The notes beneath the pieces are model-generated. The model did no database searches and had not been told where the DNA came from. It saw only the letters and a list, made by a program, of their open reading frames with translations. A stretch of 64,000 nt of DNA. Source: VXYL01 sp965199875. Lineage in GTDB: Bacteria > Pseudomonadota > Gammaproteobacteria > Pseudomonadales > Azotimanducaceae. The position numbers were made by a program, and so were the translations under genes. The DNA is taken from positions 496,001 through 560,000 of the forward strand of contig OZ241346.1 of assembly GCA_965199875.1 (NCBI GenBank). The letters are read 5' to 3'. Below, one piece after another: positions 52,847-61,823 of this stretch; positions within the stretch are counted from its first letter, which is position 1, and each line of letters begins with the position of its first letter.

Positions 52847-54181
52847 ATGTTCATCGGACACTTCACCGAACGACCGTATCAGGACCCCAGCTCCGGCTAC
52901 TTCGGCGCCACCGGGCGCAGCATCATGGACCTCGGCATGTCCAACGCCAGCTACGATCCGAAGCTGGGCGCGGACCTCTACAACCGCTACCTGGACGAGC
53001 GCGTCTTCGCCGAAGAGATGGGCTTCGACGGGCTGATGCTGAACGAACACCACTCGACGCCGTTCTGCATGGGCGGGGTGATGAACCTGGAAGCCGCCAT
53101 CCTCGCCCGCATCACCCGCCGCGCCAGGATCGTGCTGCTCGGCAACATCCTGCCCATCTGGGACGACCCGCTGTTCCTGGCCGAGGAACTGGCCGAGATC
53201 GACATGATCTCCAGAGGCCGCCTGGTCACCGGCTGGGTGCGCGGCACCGGACGCGAAAGCGTCGCCCACAACGCCGTGCCGCCGTACAACTGGGAGCGCT
53301 TCCAGGAAGCCCACGACTTCATCGTCGAGGCGTGGACCAAGCCCGGCCCGTTTCGCTGGGAAGGCGAGCACTACCACTACCGCTACGTCAACCCGTGGTC
53401 GCGGCCCTACCAGGAGCCGCATCCGCCGATCTGGATCCCTGGCGTGATGAGCCGCAACACCGTCGCCTGGGCGGCCAGGCACCGCTATCCGTACCTGATG
53501 CTGGCGACGGAACTGCAACCGACGGTGGAGTCCTTCGCCTACTACGACGAAGTGGCCGCAGAGGCCGGTTTCGAGGCTGGAACCGAGCACCGCGGCTATC
53601 TGTTCAAGGTTCACGTGGACGAAACCGAAGAACTGGCCGAGGAGGCCGGGCGCAAGTACGTTCAAGGCCCGAGCAATCCCTTCCTCGAAGGCAACCAGGG
53701 CATCGTCCGTCCGTTCATCCAGAACCTGCCCGGGCTGACCCAGCGCAACAACCTGCTGCCGACCATGAAGAGCTTTGCCGCCGCGGCGTCCCGAGGCCGC
53801 GCCGGGCAGCACGCCAAGGAACAGCGCAAGGCCGCGCCGCCACCGCCGAAGGACATCTACAAGGATCAAACCGAGAAGCTGTCGATCATCTCCGGCACGC
53901 CGGACACGGTGATTCCCAAGGTGCGCCAGGTGCTGGAGACCATCCGCCCCGGCACCATCTTCTTCTGGGACGGCGACGGCGCCATGAGCCACGACGACCA
54001 GATGCGCAGCCTCAGGCTCATGGGTTCGGACGTGATCCCGGCGGTGCGCGAGATGGGCGAAGAACTGGGCTTGAAAGGCCCGTTCGAGGCGGACCCCGGA
54101 GGCAACGGCAAAGATGCGGAAGCCGGCGGCGAAACGAACGAAGCCGATGTGCAGGAGGCGCAACCCCGCCAGCTTCCTTGA
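52847..54181 (+). CDS. LLM-class flavin-dependent monooxygenase (luciferase-like)
   Basis: 444 residues. The luciferase-like TIM barrel: GLMLNEHHSTPFCMGG, IVLLGNILPIWDDPLFLAEELAEIDMISRGR, GWVRGTGRESVAHN, PPIWIPGVMSRNTV. Family enzymes use FMNH2 and O2 on aldehydes, sulfonates or aminopolycarboxylates; the substrate here is unknown. C-terminal about 30 residues are a polar tail (GGNGKDAEAGGETNEADV). Coupled to the hydrolase-like gene. Confidence 0.87.
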   Translation: MFIGHFTERPYQDPSSGYFGATGRSIMDLGMSNASYDPKLGADLYNRYLDERVFAEEMGFDGLMLNEHHSTPFCMGGVMNLEAAILARITRRARIVLLGNILPIWDDPLFLAEELAEIDMISRGRLVTGWVRGTGRESVAHNAVPPYNWERFQEAHDFIVEAWTKPGPFRWEGEHYHYRYVNPWSRPYQEPHPPIWIPGVMSRNTVAWAARHRYPYLMLATELQPTVESFAYYDEVAAEAGFEAGTEHRGYLFKVHVDETEELAEEAGRKYVQGPSNPFLEGNQGIVRPFIQNLPGLTQRNNLLPTMKSFAAAASRGRAGQHAKEQRKAAPPPPKDIYKDQTEKLSIISGTPDTVIPKVRQVLETIRPGTIFFWDGDGAMSHDDQMRSLRLMGSDVIPAVREMGEELGLKGPFEADPGGNGKDAEAGGETNEADVQEAQPRQLP

Positions 54182-54200
54182 GTGGGACGCAGGGTTGCGC

Positions 54201-55172
54201 CTAGCCGGAGCACTTGCCGCCGCCGAGCACGCAGAAGCGCGAGCAGTGTGGATGGTTCAGCGCAACGCTGCCGGCGCTCTCGGCCAAGGTGGCGCCTAGG
54301 GAGAACGCGTGCTCGTAGGGAAGCAGCGTGCAGCTCACCACCTCCGGCCTTGCCGCGCCCTTGCGCTTCACCACCATGCGCGACGAAGCGCACATGACGT
54401 CGTCCGGGCGCGCGCCCAGCGTTTCCCAGCAGTCGGTGGTGATTTCGGGCGTGTCGGCGGCCGTGTCCATCTCCGGGAACAGCACCAGGTCCGATGGCGA
54501 GTCGGCGTCCACCACCACGCCCTCGGCCTCGAACAGCGCCCGAAAGCCGCAGCGCATCGCAGCGTCTTCGTCGCCCCAGCGCAGCCGCCCGGCGACGCGC
54601 ACCGCAAAGCCGTTGGCGCTCAGCCAGCGCAAGCCGGCAAGCGTTGGCGCCCAGGAGCGGCGACCGCGCTCTTCCTCGTGCAGTTCCGGGCGGAAGTGGT
54701 CGACGGAAACGCGCAGCACCAGGCGTTCGCCGTAGCGCCGTCGCAGCCGCAGCAAGTCGTCGGCGCGCTTCATCATCGGGCGCATGGCGTTGGTGAGCAC
54801 CAGCACGCGGTGGCCGGCTTCCAGGGCGTCGGCCAACATGCCCGCGAGGTCGGGATTCATGAACGGTTCGCCGCCGGTGAAGCCGATCTCCTCGGTGCCG
54901 AGATGCAGCGCCGCCGCCTCGTGCAGGTAGTCGAGCGCCTCGGCGCGGCTGAGGTAGACCAGCCGGTCGTTGCGCGGGCTGGACTCGATGTAGCAGTTTT
55001 CGCAGGCCAGATTGCACAGCGTGCCGGTATTGAACCAAAGCGTCTTCAGCCGCCGCAGCCGCACCCGCGCCCGCTGCTTGCCGTCCACGGTGCGCGCGGG
55101 GTCCACGAACTTCAGCAGCGCCGCGACGTCGGCGTTGCCCGCATCCACCGTCGCGGCGGTCGTCTCGGCCAT
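54201..55172 (-). CDS. radical SAM protein with C-terminal cysteine cluster
   Basis: 323 residues. FNTGTLCNLACENCYIESS has the CX3CX2C cluster, FTGGEPFMNPDLAGML the SAM motif. The C-terminus MCASSR..VVSCTLLP..HCSRFCVLGGGKCSG is Cys-rich and may bind an auxiliary Fe-S cluster, as in SPASM/twitch proteins. GGAGAGGGA precedes the ATG. Substrate unknown. Confidence 0.86.
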   Translation of the reverse strand: MAETTAATVDAGNADVAALLKFVDPARTVDGKQRARVRLRRLKTLWFNTGTLCNLACENCYIESSPRNDRLVYLSRAEALDYLHEAAALHLGTEEIGFTGGEPFMNPDLAGMLADALEAGHRVLVLTNAMRPMMKRADDLLRLRRRYGERLVLRVSVDHFRPELHEEERGRRSWAPTLAGLRWLSANGFAVRVAGRLRWGDEDAAMRCGFRALFEAEGVVVDADSPSDLVLFPEMDTAADTPEITTDCWETLGARPDDVMCASSRMVVKRKGAARPEVVSCTLLPYEHAFSLGATLAESAGSVALNHPHCSRFCVLGGGKCSG

Positions 55173-55308
55173 TCCCTCTCCTTGTCGCCTCGTTCGCTTG
55201 CCACAAGCCCGCGCTTGGCGATTATGGCAGGTCGCGCACGGTGCAGGCTTGCAACTCCTTGCGTTCCGATTGGCTAAACTGAATGCCAACGCCGCAGCAG
55301 GAGCCATC

Positions 55309-55827
55309 TTGATCTACGCCCTGGAAGGCCGCCAATTGCACACCGAGGGCGAGACGTTCGTCGCCCCCACCGCCGTGGTCATCGGCGCCGTGAGGCTGCT
55401 GCACGAGTCATCGGTGTGGTGGGGCGCGGTGCTGCGCGCCGACTACGACGCCATCAGCATCGGCAAGCGCAGCAACGTGCAGGACAACGCCGTCGTCCAC
55501 ATGGACGAGGGCTTTCCGGTGACCATCGGCGACGGCGTCACCATCGGCCACAAGGCGGTGCTGCACGGCTGCACGATCGGCAACAACAGCCTCGTCGGCA
55601 TCAACGCGGTGGTGATGAACGACGCCGTGATCGGCGACGACTGCCTGATCGGCGCCAACGCGCTGGTCGTCGAAGGCAAGGTCATTCCTCCGCGCAGCCT
55701 GGTGCTCGGCTCGCCGGGCAAGGTGGTGCGCGAACTCGGCGACGACGAAGTGGCGGAAATCACCGACTTCGCCAACCGCTACGTGCGCAACCTGCGCCGC
55801 TACAAGGCCGGCCTTCGCCCCGTCTAG
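55309..55827 (+). CDS. gamma-carbonic anhydrase-like (YrdA/CaiE) left-handed beta-helix protein
   Basis: 172 residues. Hexapeptide repeats: VVIGAVRLLHESSVWWGAVLRAD, ISIGKRSNVQDNAVVHM, TIGDGVTIGHKAVLHGCTIG. The zinc His residues are in VVHM and GHKAVLH. The TTG at 55309 has AGGAG seven bases upstream and matches the family start IYALEGR; the longer frame is not supported. Carbonic anhydrase activity is uncertain in this subfamily. Confidence 0.88.
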   Translation: MIYALEGRQLHTEGETFVAPTAVVIGAVRLLHESSVWWGAVLRADYDAISIGKRSNVQDNAVVHMDEGFPVTIGDGVTIGHKAVLHGCTIGNNSLVGINAVVMNDAVIGDDCLIGANALVVEGKVIPPRSLVLGSPGKVVRELGDDEVAEITDFANRYVRNLRRYKAGLRPV

Positions 55828-55854
55828 CCAGCTCCCGCGTACGGCGAACGAAGG

Positions 55855-57036
55855 ATGACCATCGGCACGCCGCTAGCCGCCAACGCCACCCGGGCCATGC
55901 TGCTCGGCGCTGGGGAACTCGGCAAGGAAACGGCCATCGAGCTGCAGCGCTTCGGCGTCGAAGTCGTCGCCGTGGATCGCTACGCCCACGCGCCGGCCAT
56001 GCAGGTGGCGCATCGAGCGCATGTGATCGACATGCTCGATGCGACGCAGCTGCGGCGCCTCGTCGAAGCGGAGTCGCCGCACTTCGTCGTGCCGGAAATC
56101 GAGGCCATCGCCACGGATGAACTGGTGGCGCTGGAAGGCGAAGGCGTGCATGTGGTTCCGACTGCACGGGCCACGGCGCTGACCATGAACCGAGAGGGCA
56201 TCCGGCGTCTTGCAGCGGAGACCTTGCGCATCGCCACCTCGCCGTACCGGTTCGCCCGCTCGGCGGAGGAATGCCTGGCCGCGGTGGCCGACATCGGCAC
56301 GACCTGCGTGGTCAAGCCGGCGATGAGCTCCTCCGGCAAGGGGCAGTCCATCGTCCGCGACCCCGCGGACGCCCTGCAAGCGTGGCACCAGGCGCAAGCT
56401 GGCGCCCGGGGCGGCGCGGACACGGTGGTCGTCGAGGGTTTCCTGGACTTCGACTACGAGATCACCCTGCTCGCCGTGCGCCACGTCGGCGGCACGTCGT
56501 TCTGCGAGCCCATCGGCCATCGGCAGGAAGGCGGCGACTACCGGGAGTCCTGGCAGCCGCAGCCGATGAGCGAGCGGGCCCGGGCCGAGTGCCAGCGCGT
56601 GGCCGGCCTGGTGACCGCCGAACTCGGCGGCTACGGCGTCTTCGGCGTGGAGTTCTTCGTCAAGGGCGACCGGGTTTGGTTCAGCGAGGCAAGCCCGCGC
56701 CCCCACGACACCGGCATGGTGACGATGGCAAGCCAGGACCTCTCCGAGTTCGCCCTGCACGCGCGGGCGATCCTGGGCCTGCCGATTGCCGAGATTCGCC
56801 AGCTAGGGCCTTCCGCATCGGCGGTGGTTCTCGCCCGCGGAAAGTCCAAGGCCCCACCATCCTTTGGCGACCTCCACACCGCCCTGGCCCGACCGGCGAC
56901 GCAGTTGCGGCTGTTCGGCAAGCCGGACGTCGACGGCGAACGACGCATGGGCGTGGCGCTGGCGAACGGCGAGAGCATCGACGAGGCAAGGCGCAAGGCC
57001 CGCGCCGTGGCTGCCGCCGTGCGGGTAGAACTCTAA
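55855..57036 (+). CDS. purT: formate-dependent phosphoribosylglycinamide formyltransferase
   Basis: ATP-grasp enzyme forming formyl-GAR in purine synthesis; 393 residues. AMLLGAGELGKETAIELQRFG, VVPEIEAIATDELV, VVKPAMSSSGKGQS, FGVEFFVKGDRVWFSEASPRPHDTGMVTM and the C-terminal KPDVDGERRMGVALA match PurT throughout. The ATG lies 27 bases after the gamma-CA gene. Confidence 0.95.
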   Translation: MTIGTPLAANATRAMLLGAGELGKETAIELQRFGVEVVAVDRYAHAPAMQVAHRAHVIDMLDATQLRRLVEAESPHFVVPEIEAIATDELVALEGEGVHVVPTARATALTMNREGIRRLAAETLRIATSPYRFARSAEECLAAVADIGTTCVVKPAMSSSGKGQSIVRDPADALQAWHQAQAGARGGADTVVVEGFLDFDYEITLLAVRHVGGTSFCEPIGHRQEGGDYRESWQPQPMSERARAECQRVAGLVTAELGGYGVFGVEFFVKGDRVWFSEASPRPHDTGMVTMASQDLSEFALHARAILGLPIAEIRQLGPSASAVVLARGKSKAPPSFGDLHTALARPATQLRLFGKPDVDGERRMGVALANGESIDEARRKARAVAAAVRVEL

Positions 57037-57070
57037 ACGCCTGAAAGCCGACCGACACAATGCCGGCGGT

Positions 57071-58147
57071 TCAGGCGGGCAGAATCCCCAGCGCGAAGTA
57101 CGAGTCGCCGGTGGCCTTCAGCGTTTCGTCGATGGAGTAGGTTGCAAGCCCCAGTTCCTGCTGCGCCAGCAGGCAGTAGGAACGCGGCGAATCGTAGGTG
57201 TGCCCGGCCGGCTGCCCGCCGTCCATCTCTTCGCCGCCGACCTCCTGCACCGCCGGAAACAGCTGCTTCAGCTTCTGCTGCATCTGCCAGGTAAAGAGTT
57301 CGCCGTTGCGATCGGCCGCCGAAAGGATGTAGCGCGAACCGTTGCTGGCCACGGTGCTTTCCGCGCACAGGCGGTGGGCGCGGGCCGTGTCGCGCACGTC
57401 GACGTTGTTCCACAGCATGCGCCCGCCGCGGGACTTCCTGTACTGCTTGCCTTGCAGCATGTAGCGGATGCAGTTCTGCCAGCTCCAGCCCTGATCGTGG
57501 TTGGCGCACATCAGCGGCCCGATGACGTGCAGCGGCAGGATGGACATGGCGTCGAAGCTGCCGTCCTCCGCCGCCACTTCGTAGAGCATCTTCTCGGCAT
57601 TGGCCTTGGCCATGGCGTAGGCGAGATCGCGGTTCTCGGGAATGCGCTCTTCCGTCCAGCGGCCGCGATACGCCTCGACGTTGTCGCCGCACCAGTCCTT
57701 CTCGGTGAACACGTAGCCTTCCGGGCGCGGATGGCCGACCGCCGCGAAGGAGCTGGTGAACACGAAACGCCGCATGGCGCCGCTCTTGCGCGCCGAATCG
57801 AGCACGTGGCGCACTTCGGTGAAACAGCCGTCGTAGACCTGCTGCGGGGTTTCGCGGTTGTAGCCCACCGCCGCGCCGGCGTGAATGACGGCGCAGCAGC
57901 CGTCGAAGGCGTCGTCGTAGCTGCCGGACTGGAACAGGTCGCCCTCCGCCAATTCCACGCTGCCGCGCAAGCCCGCTTCGTTCAGCGCCAGGAGATGATC
58001 GACCTTCTCAGGCCGCTTGGCATCGCGCACGCAGGCGCGCACCCGATAGCCCTGCTCGACGCAGTCGCGCACGATCCAGGAGCCGATGTAGCCGCTCGCC
58101 CCGGTAACAGCGACCGGACCGTCCGCTGGAGAAACCGCTTTTGCCAT
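57071..58147 (-). CDS. NAD(P)-dependent extended SDR (cinnamoyl-CoA reductase/epimerase type)
   Basis: 358 residues. VAVTGASGYIGSWIVRDCVEQGYRVRACVRDAKR is the cofactor fold, AEGDLFQSGSYDDAFDGCCAVIHAGAA the adenine part, and TSSFAAVGHP..LAYAMAKANAEKML carries the active Ser and YxxxK. Most like dihydroflavonol-4-reductase/cinnamoyl-CoA reductase. GGAGGGA lies before the ATG. Substrate unknown. Confidence 0.85.
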   Translation of the reverse strand: MAKAVSPADGPVAVTGASGYIGSWIVRDCVEQGYRVRACVRDAKRPEKVDHLLALNEAGLRGSVELAEGDLFQSGSYDDAFDGCCAVIHAGAAVGYNRETPQQVYDGCFTEVRHVLDSARKSGAMRRFVFTSSFAAVGHPRPEGYVFTEKDWCGDNVEAYRGRWTEERIPENRDLAYAMAKANAEKMLYEVAAEDGSFDAMSILPLHVIGPLMCANHDQGWSWQNCIRYMLQGKQYRKSRGGRMLWNNVDVRDTARAHRLCAESTVASNGSRYILSAADRNGELFTWQMQQKLKQLFPAVQEVGGEEMDGGQPAGHTYDSPRSYCLLAQQELGLATYSIDETLKATGDSYFALGILPA

Positions 58148-58340
58148 GTTGTATTCCCTCCCTTTGGTCAGCCAGTGCCGCGAGGCTTGAGCAGCCCTAG
58201 CTGGGCCTGCGAGCATACCACCCGCTGGGCAACGGATGCCGCGGGCCGCCACATAGGCAAGCACACCTTCACTCGCCAACTCGGCGTGGCGGCAACCGTT
58301 GTATTGCGGTTTCCAAGGGTCTCAGGTCTCCAGCGCCGTG

Positions 58341-58368
58341 TTGACATCGGCATCGCCAAGTGTACACT
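58341..58368 (+). promoter_or_regulatory. promoter of the toxin-antitoxin operon
   Basis: TTGACA (58341-58346, perfect -35), a 16-base spacer and TACACT (58363-58368). The start of transcription would be near 58375, about 25 bases before the antitoxin GTG. Confidence 0.7.
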
Positions 58369-58386
58369 GCCAAGTGTCACCTTGGC
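58359..58386. promoter_or_regulatory. double palindromic operator over the toxin-antitoxin promoter
   Basis: AGTGTACACT (58359-58368) is a perfect 10-bp palindrome over the -10. GCCAAG-N6-CTTGGC (58369-58386) follows directly. CCAAGTGT occurs twice as a direct repeat. This is the arrangement expected for a cooperative antitoxin/toxin autorepressor. Confidence 0.65.
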
Positions 58387-58400
58387 ATGAGGCATGGGCC

Positions 58401-58658
58401 GTGGAGATGACGGCGAAAGACCTGAGAAGCGGGATCGGCGCGGCGCTGGCGTGCGTGGACCGCGGCGAGACCGTGACGATCACCTACCGGGGCGAGCCCA
58501 GGGCCCAGCTGGTGGGTGTGGACCTGCATCAAGGGCTGCCGACGGCCGGAGAGAAAGAGCGCATGCCGGCCTTCGGCATGTGGCGGGACCGGGACGACAT
58601 GGCCGATGTGGATGCCTATGTTCAAGGCCTGCGCAAGGGGCGCGTTCTTGCTGGTTGA
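58401..58658 (+). CDS. Phd/YefM-family antitoxin
   Basis: 85 residues from the GTG at 58401: VEMTAKDLRSGIGAALACVDRGETVTITYRGEPRAQLVG is the Phd DNA-binding half; the tail (MPAFGMWRDRDDMADVDAYVQGLRKGR) is the usual toxin-binding peptide. Overlaps the toxin by 11 bases. Confidence 0.85.
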   Translation: MEMTAKDLRSGIGAALACVDRGETVTITYRGEPRAQLVGVDLHQGLPTAGEKERMPAFGMWRDRDDMADVDAYVQGLRKGRVLAG

Positions 58659-59025
58659 CACCGACGTTCTGATCTGGCTCTTGCGTGGGAAGAGCTCGGC
58701 GAAGGCCGCCGTTGAAGCATGCGCCGCCGTGGAGCTATCCGCGATCACCTACATGGAGCTGCTGCAGGGCGTTAGAAGCAACGCGGAGCTGCGGCTGCTC
58801 CGGCAAACGGTGCGGTTGAACGGCTGGTGCATCCTGCCGTTGACCGAGGCCATCGGCCACCGAGCCACATTGTATGTCGAACGCTTCGGCCTGTCGCACG
58901 GCCTGCGCTTGGCGGATGCGCTGATCGCTGCGTCAACGGTGGAAGCAGGCGACATGCTCCTCACCGCCAACGCCCGACACTATCGGTGCATCAGCGAGGT
59001 TTCGATCGCGGCCTACGCGCCATAG
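58648..59025 (+). CDS. PIN-domain (VapC-type) ribonuclease toxin
   Basis: 125 residues from a TTG at 58648: LLVDTDVLIWLLRGKSS, with the first Asp, Glu in ITYMELLQGVRS, and the third acid in HGLRLADALIAAST, so the active site is complete. AAGGGG lies nine bases before. Likely cuts tRNA or rRNA when the antitoxin is lost. Confidence 0.85.
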   Translation: MLVDTDVLIWLLRGKSSAKAAVEACAAVELSAITYMELLQGVRSNAELRLLRQTVRLNGWCILPLTEAIGHRATLYVERFGLSHGLRLADALIAASTVEAGDMLLTANARHYRCISEVSIAAYAP

Positions 59026-59115
59026 CGTCCATCGGCCGTGGTGCGCCAGCTGGTCGCTTGACCGGCGTATGATGGCGGCGACCGGAAGCCGATAGCGCGG
59101 ACGCGCACCAGTCTC

Positions 59116-60333
59116 ATGTTCGATACGCCGGAGCAGATCCAGGGCCAGCTTCTCGCAGGTGAGGACAGCCTCTCCGAGTTCAAGGAGTTGCGGCTGACGG
59201 ACCGCGGCGTGCAGGCCCCGAACGCGGAGTCCGTGGCGGGCGAGATGGTGGCGTTCGCCAACGCCGACGGCGGCACGCTGTTTCTCGGCGTGAACGACGC
59301 CGGCGTGCCGCTGGGCATCCCGCAAAATCGGCTGGACGCCGTGGAGCGCTGGTTCGTGGACATCGCCACGCAGAACTGCGATCCGCCCATCCGCCCCGTC
59401 GTCCGCAAGCACGTCGTGCGCATCAAGAGCATGTGCAAGCACTTGATTCTGGGCGAGATTCCTCGTGGCCTCTATGTGCATCGGACGGCCGGCGGCCGCT
59501 ACTATCAGCGCGTTGGCAGCACGAAGCGCGACCTCACGCCCTCGGAGCTCGCCCGCCTGTTTCAGCAGCGTGGCCGCGAGTACGTCTTCGACGAGCGAGC
59601 CGTGCTGGCGGCCAGCGTCTCGGCGCTCAACCAGCATCGTCTCGAAGCGTTCTTTGGCCGCTCGCCGACCATCCCTTGGCCGGACTTGCTGCGCAACACC
59701 CGGGTCGTCGCGCCGGACGAACACGGCGCGGATCGCCCCACCGTGGCAGGGCTGCTCGCCTTCGCCACCGAGCCGTCGGACTTCCTGCCCTCCTGCACCA
59801 TCGAAGCCGCCCGCTACGCCGGCACGGAACTCGCATCCGACCACCTGACGCACGTTGAACGCCTCGCCGGCCCGGCTTCCGACCAGATCGACGCCGCCAC
59901 CGCCTTCGTCGCGCAGTTCATGCGGGAAGGAAGCGCCAGCAGCGGCGCGCCCGCCTACGCCATCGACGTGGTGGACGAGGCCATCGTCAACGCCGTCGCC
60001 CACCGCGACTACGCCATCGGCGGCGCCAAGATACGCCTGTTCCTGTTCGCCGACCGCCTGGAACTCTACAGCCCCGGCGGCCTGCCCAACACCCTGACCC
60101 TCGCCGACATGCCCTACCGCACGTTCACCCGCAACCAACTCCTGGTGAGCTTCCTCTCCCGCCAGCGCAGCAAACGCACCGGCGAGGTGTTCTTGGAGTC
60201 CCGGGGCGAGGGAGTGCGGAAGATACTGCGGCAGGGAGAGGCGCACTCGGGGCGGACGCCGGAGTATCGGTTGTTCGGGGAGGAACTGCGGTTGACGTTG
60301 TGGAGAGCGGGCGTTGGTGGGGCTAACGGATGA
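59116..60333 (+). CDS. Schlafen AlbA_2 domain protein (RecG-like helicase-related ATP-binding)
   Basis: 405 residues. N-terminal AlbA_2: EDSLSEFKELRL..ESVAGEMVAFANADGGTLFLGVNDAGVPLGI, with the Glu/Lys site. The C-terminal half DVVDEAIVNAVAHRDYAIGGAKIRLFLFADRLELYSPGGLP resembles the GHKL-like fold common in this family. Its stop overlaps the next gene as ATGA, so they are translated together. Members are found in defence and regulation; role unknown here. Confidence 0.85.
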   Translation: MFDTPEQIQGQLLAGEDSLSEFKELRLTDRGVQAPNAESVAGEMVAFANADGGTLFLGVNDAGVPLGIPQNRLDAVERWFVDIATQNCDPPIRPVVRKHVVRIKSMCKHLILGEIPRGLYVHRTAGGRYYQRVGSTKRDLTPSELARLFQQRGREYVFDERAVLAASVSALNQHRLEAFFGRSPTIPWPDLLRNTRVVAPDEHGADRPTVAGLLAFATEPSDFLPSCTIEAARYAGTELASDHLTHVERLAGPASDQIDAATAFVAQFMREGSASSGAPAYAIDVVDEAIVNAVAHRDYAIGGAKIRLFLFADRLELYSPGGLPNTLTLADMPYRTFTRNQLLVSFLSRQRSKRTGEVFLESRGEGVRKILRQGEAHSGRTPEYRLFGEELRLTLWRAGVGGANG

Positions 60334-61823
60334 CTGACGTAACTGTGGGCGAAGTGCTCAAGTCCAGAGAGGCGATACTAGTCCAGTTCGCGGCCGAAAA
60401 GCGGCTCGGAATAGAAGTGATTCGGGAGCTTCTCCAGACCGTCCCCCGACAGACGCGGCTTAAGAACGTCGAGTGCGAGCCGCCAAGCCTGACCGAGGTC
60501 AGCATATCCGCATACCACGAGTACGAGCGGTGGCTGACGCTCTTGTACCAGCGCTTCTCATTTGACAGCCTCCTTAACCTGTACGACGACATAGCCGGCC
60601 GTCACATCCGGACCAAGTTGAAGAACTTCAGACCCGCCAACTCAAGCGTACAGGCGTATGGATTCGGATCCGAGGCATCGCAAGATGTCGACCCGTGGGC
60701 AGATGTAACGGTTGGCTGCGTCCAGCTGGTCGCGGCTCTTGTAGCGTCGATCAAGAACGAGGCGGCTAGCTGTGCCCGTCGCGCCTGGTCAGGATCGCGC
60801 ATGCCCATCGACGACCAAGAGTTGCAGCGCTATGTGGAGTTTTGGCTACGCCGCAAAGAGGGTATGATCGGAGACATCGCACAGCCTCGCGTACGCATCT
60901 TATGTCTCTCGATGTCCACGAGTCCAAAGAAGACATTGCTCTGGCGGGCAACCTGGCCAAACGTTATCCGGGAGTGGCCATGGCCGCCAAGAATGTCTGG
61001 GAAGCCTCCTCTGGAAAGAGAAACTTACGAGCGGCATAGCACATGGAAAGCGATTGTCGAGACGGTAATCGGCGAGGTACGTTGTTGGGAAAGTCGCGGG
61101 GTACCTGTCTTGATTGTACTGGATTGCGCGTTAGGTTGGCCCCGCAAGATGGGAGCGATTGCGTCGCATGCAGCCGGTGAAGCACTCTTGAGTCAAGAAA
61201 GACAACATCAGTGGCGGGAAGCCGGGGCCATTGCTGAGGAAGAAGCAGTGCCGTTGTATAACGACTGGGAGACGCTCGAAGAGGCGACGTGGAGGGATGA
61301 GCGTAATCAGTTCTTTCGTCGTGCTACTGAGACGTATGTGAGGGAATGCATGCGCGCTGAACCGTATGGCCCGCATGGCCTTGATGTCGGTGCCGACAAA
61401 TCTGCACGGACCACGCACCAAGCGCTCAGGCTGATCAATCTGCTCAGGTGCAGCTTGGAAGCCTCTCTCCCTGTTCTAACGACTTGGTGTGGCCCCATCA
61501 CTCAGTCTTCTATTATTGAGGTGACGACCGTTAATGCAAAAGGACGTTCCATACGGGAACGGGCTGAACGTGTGGATCCGCGGGAACCTACACTTGAGGA
61601 CAAACCCTTGGCGCTGCCTGAAGCAGGCAGTACCGTGGGACACAGTACTTTCGGAACGGAGCTTGAGTCGTGGGGGCGAATCACAACGATGCTTGGCGCG
61701 GCGTCGGGATTTCTCCGCGGGAGACTTAAGACCCCCAGAGACGCCGAAGTCGACGACGACGTCGCACGGAAAGAAGGATGGATTTGGTGGCAGGGCTTCG
61801 ACAGTTTGCCCAACGCTGACTGA
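60330..61823 (+). CDS. unknown protein with DUF429-like (RNase H-fold) C-terminal half, coupled to the Schlafen gene
   Basis: 497 residues. N-terminal half (1-185) has no family I know. From about 255 PVLIVLDCALGWPRKMG, then FFRRATETYVRE and HGLDVGADKSARTTHQALRLI, resemble DUF429, a predicted nuclease of the RNase H fold; the expected first-strand Asp (usually GVDxA) seems replaced (ILCLSMSTSPKKT). The DNA is visibly richer in A+T than flanks from about 60,400, so horizontal origin is likely. A frameshift near 60,900 cannot be excluded. Confidence 0.6.
   Translation: MTDVTVGEVLKSREAILVQFAAEKRLGIEVIRELLQTVPRQTRLKNVECEPPSLTEVSISAYHEYERWLTLLYQRFSFDSLLNLYDDIAGRHIRTKLKNFRPANSSVQAYGFGSEASQDVDPWADVTVGCVQLVAALVASIKNEAASCARRAWSGSRMPIDDQELQRYVEFWLRRKEGMIGDIAQPRVRILCLSMSTSPKKTLLWRATWPNVIREWPWPPRMSGKPPLERETYERHSTWKAIVETVIGEVRCWESRGVPVLIVLDCALGWPRKMGAIASHAAGEALLSQERQHQWREAGAIAEEEAVPLYNDWETLEEATWRDERNQFFRRATETYVRECMRAEPYGPHGLDVGADKSARTTHQALRLINLLRCSLEASLPVLTTWCGPITQSSIIEVTTVNAKGRSIRERAERVDPREPTLEDKPLALPEAGSTVGHSTFGTELESWGRITTMLGAASGFLRGRLKTPRDAEVDDDVARKEGWIWWQGFDSLPNAD

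Noticed and set aside
52721..54163. A 480-codon minus-strand frame opposite the LLM monooxygenase
   Set aside because: The plus-strand gene has clear LLM motifs; the opposite frame has none.
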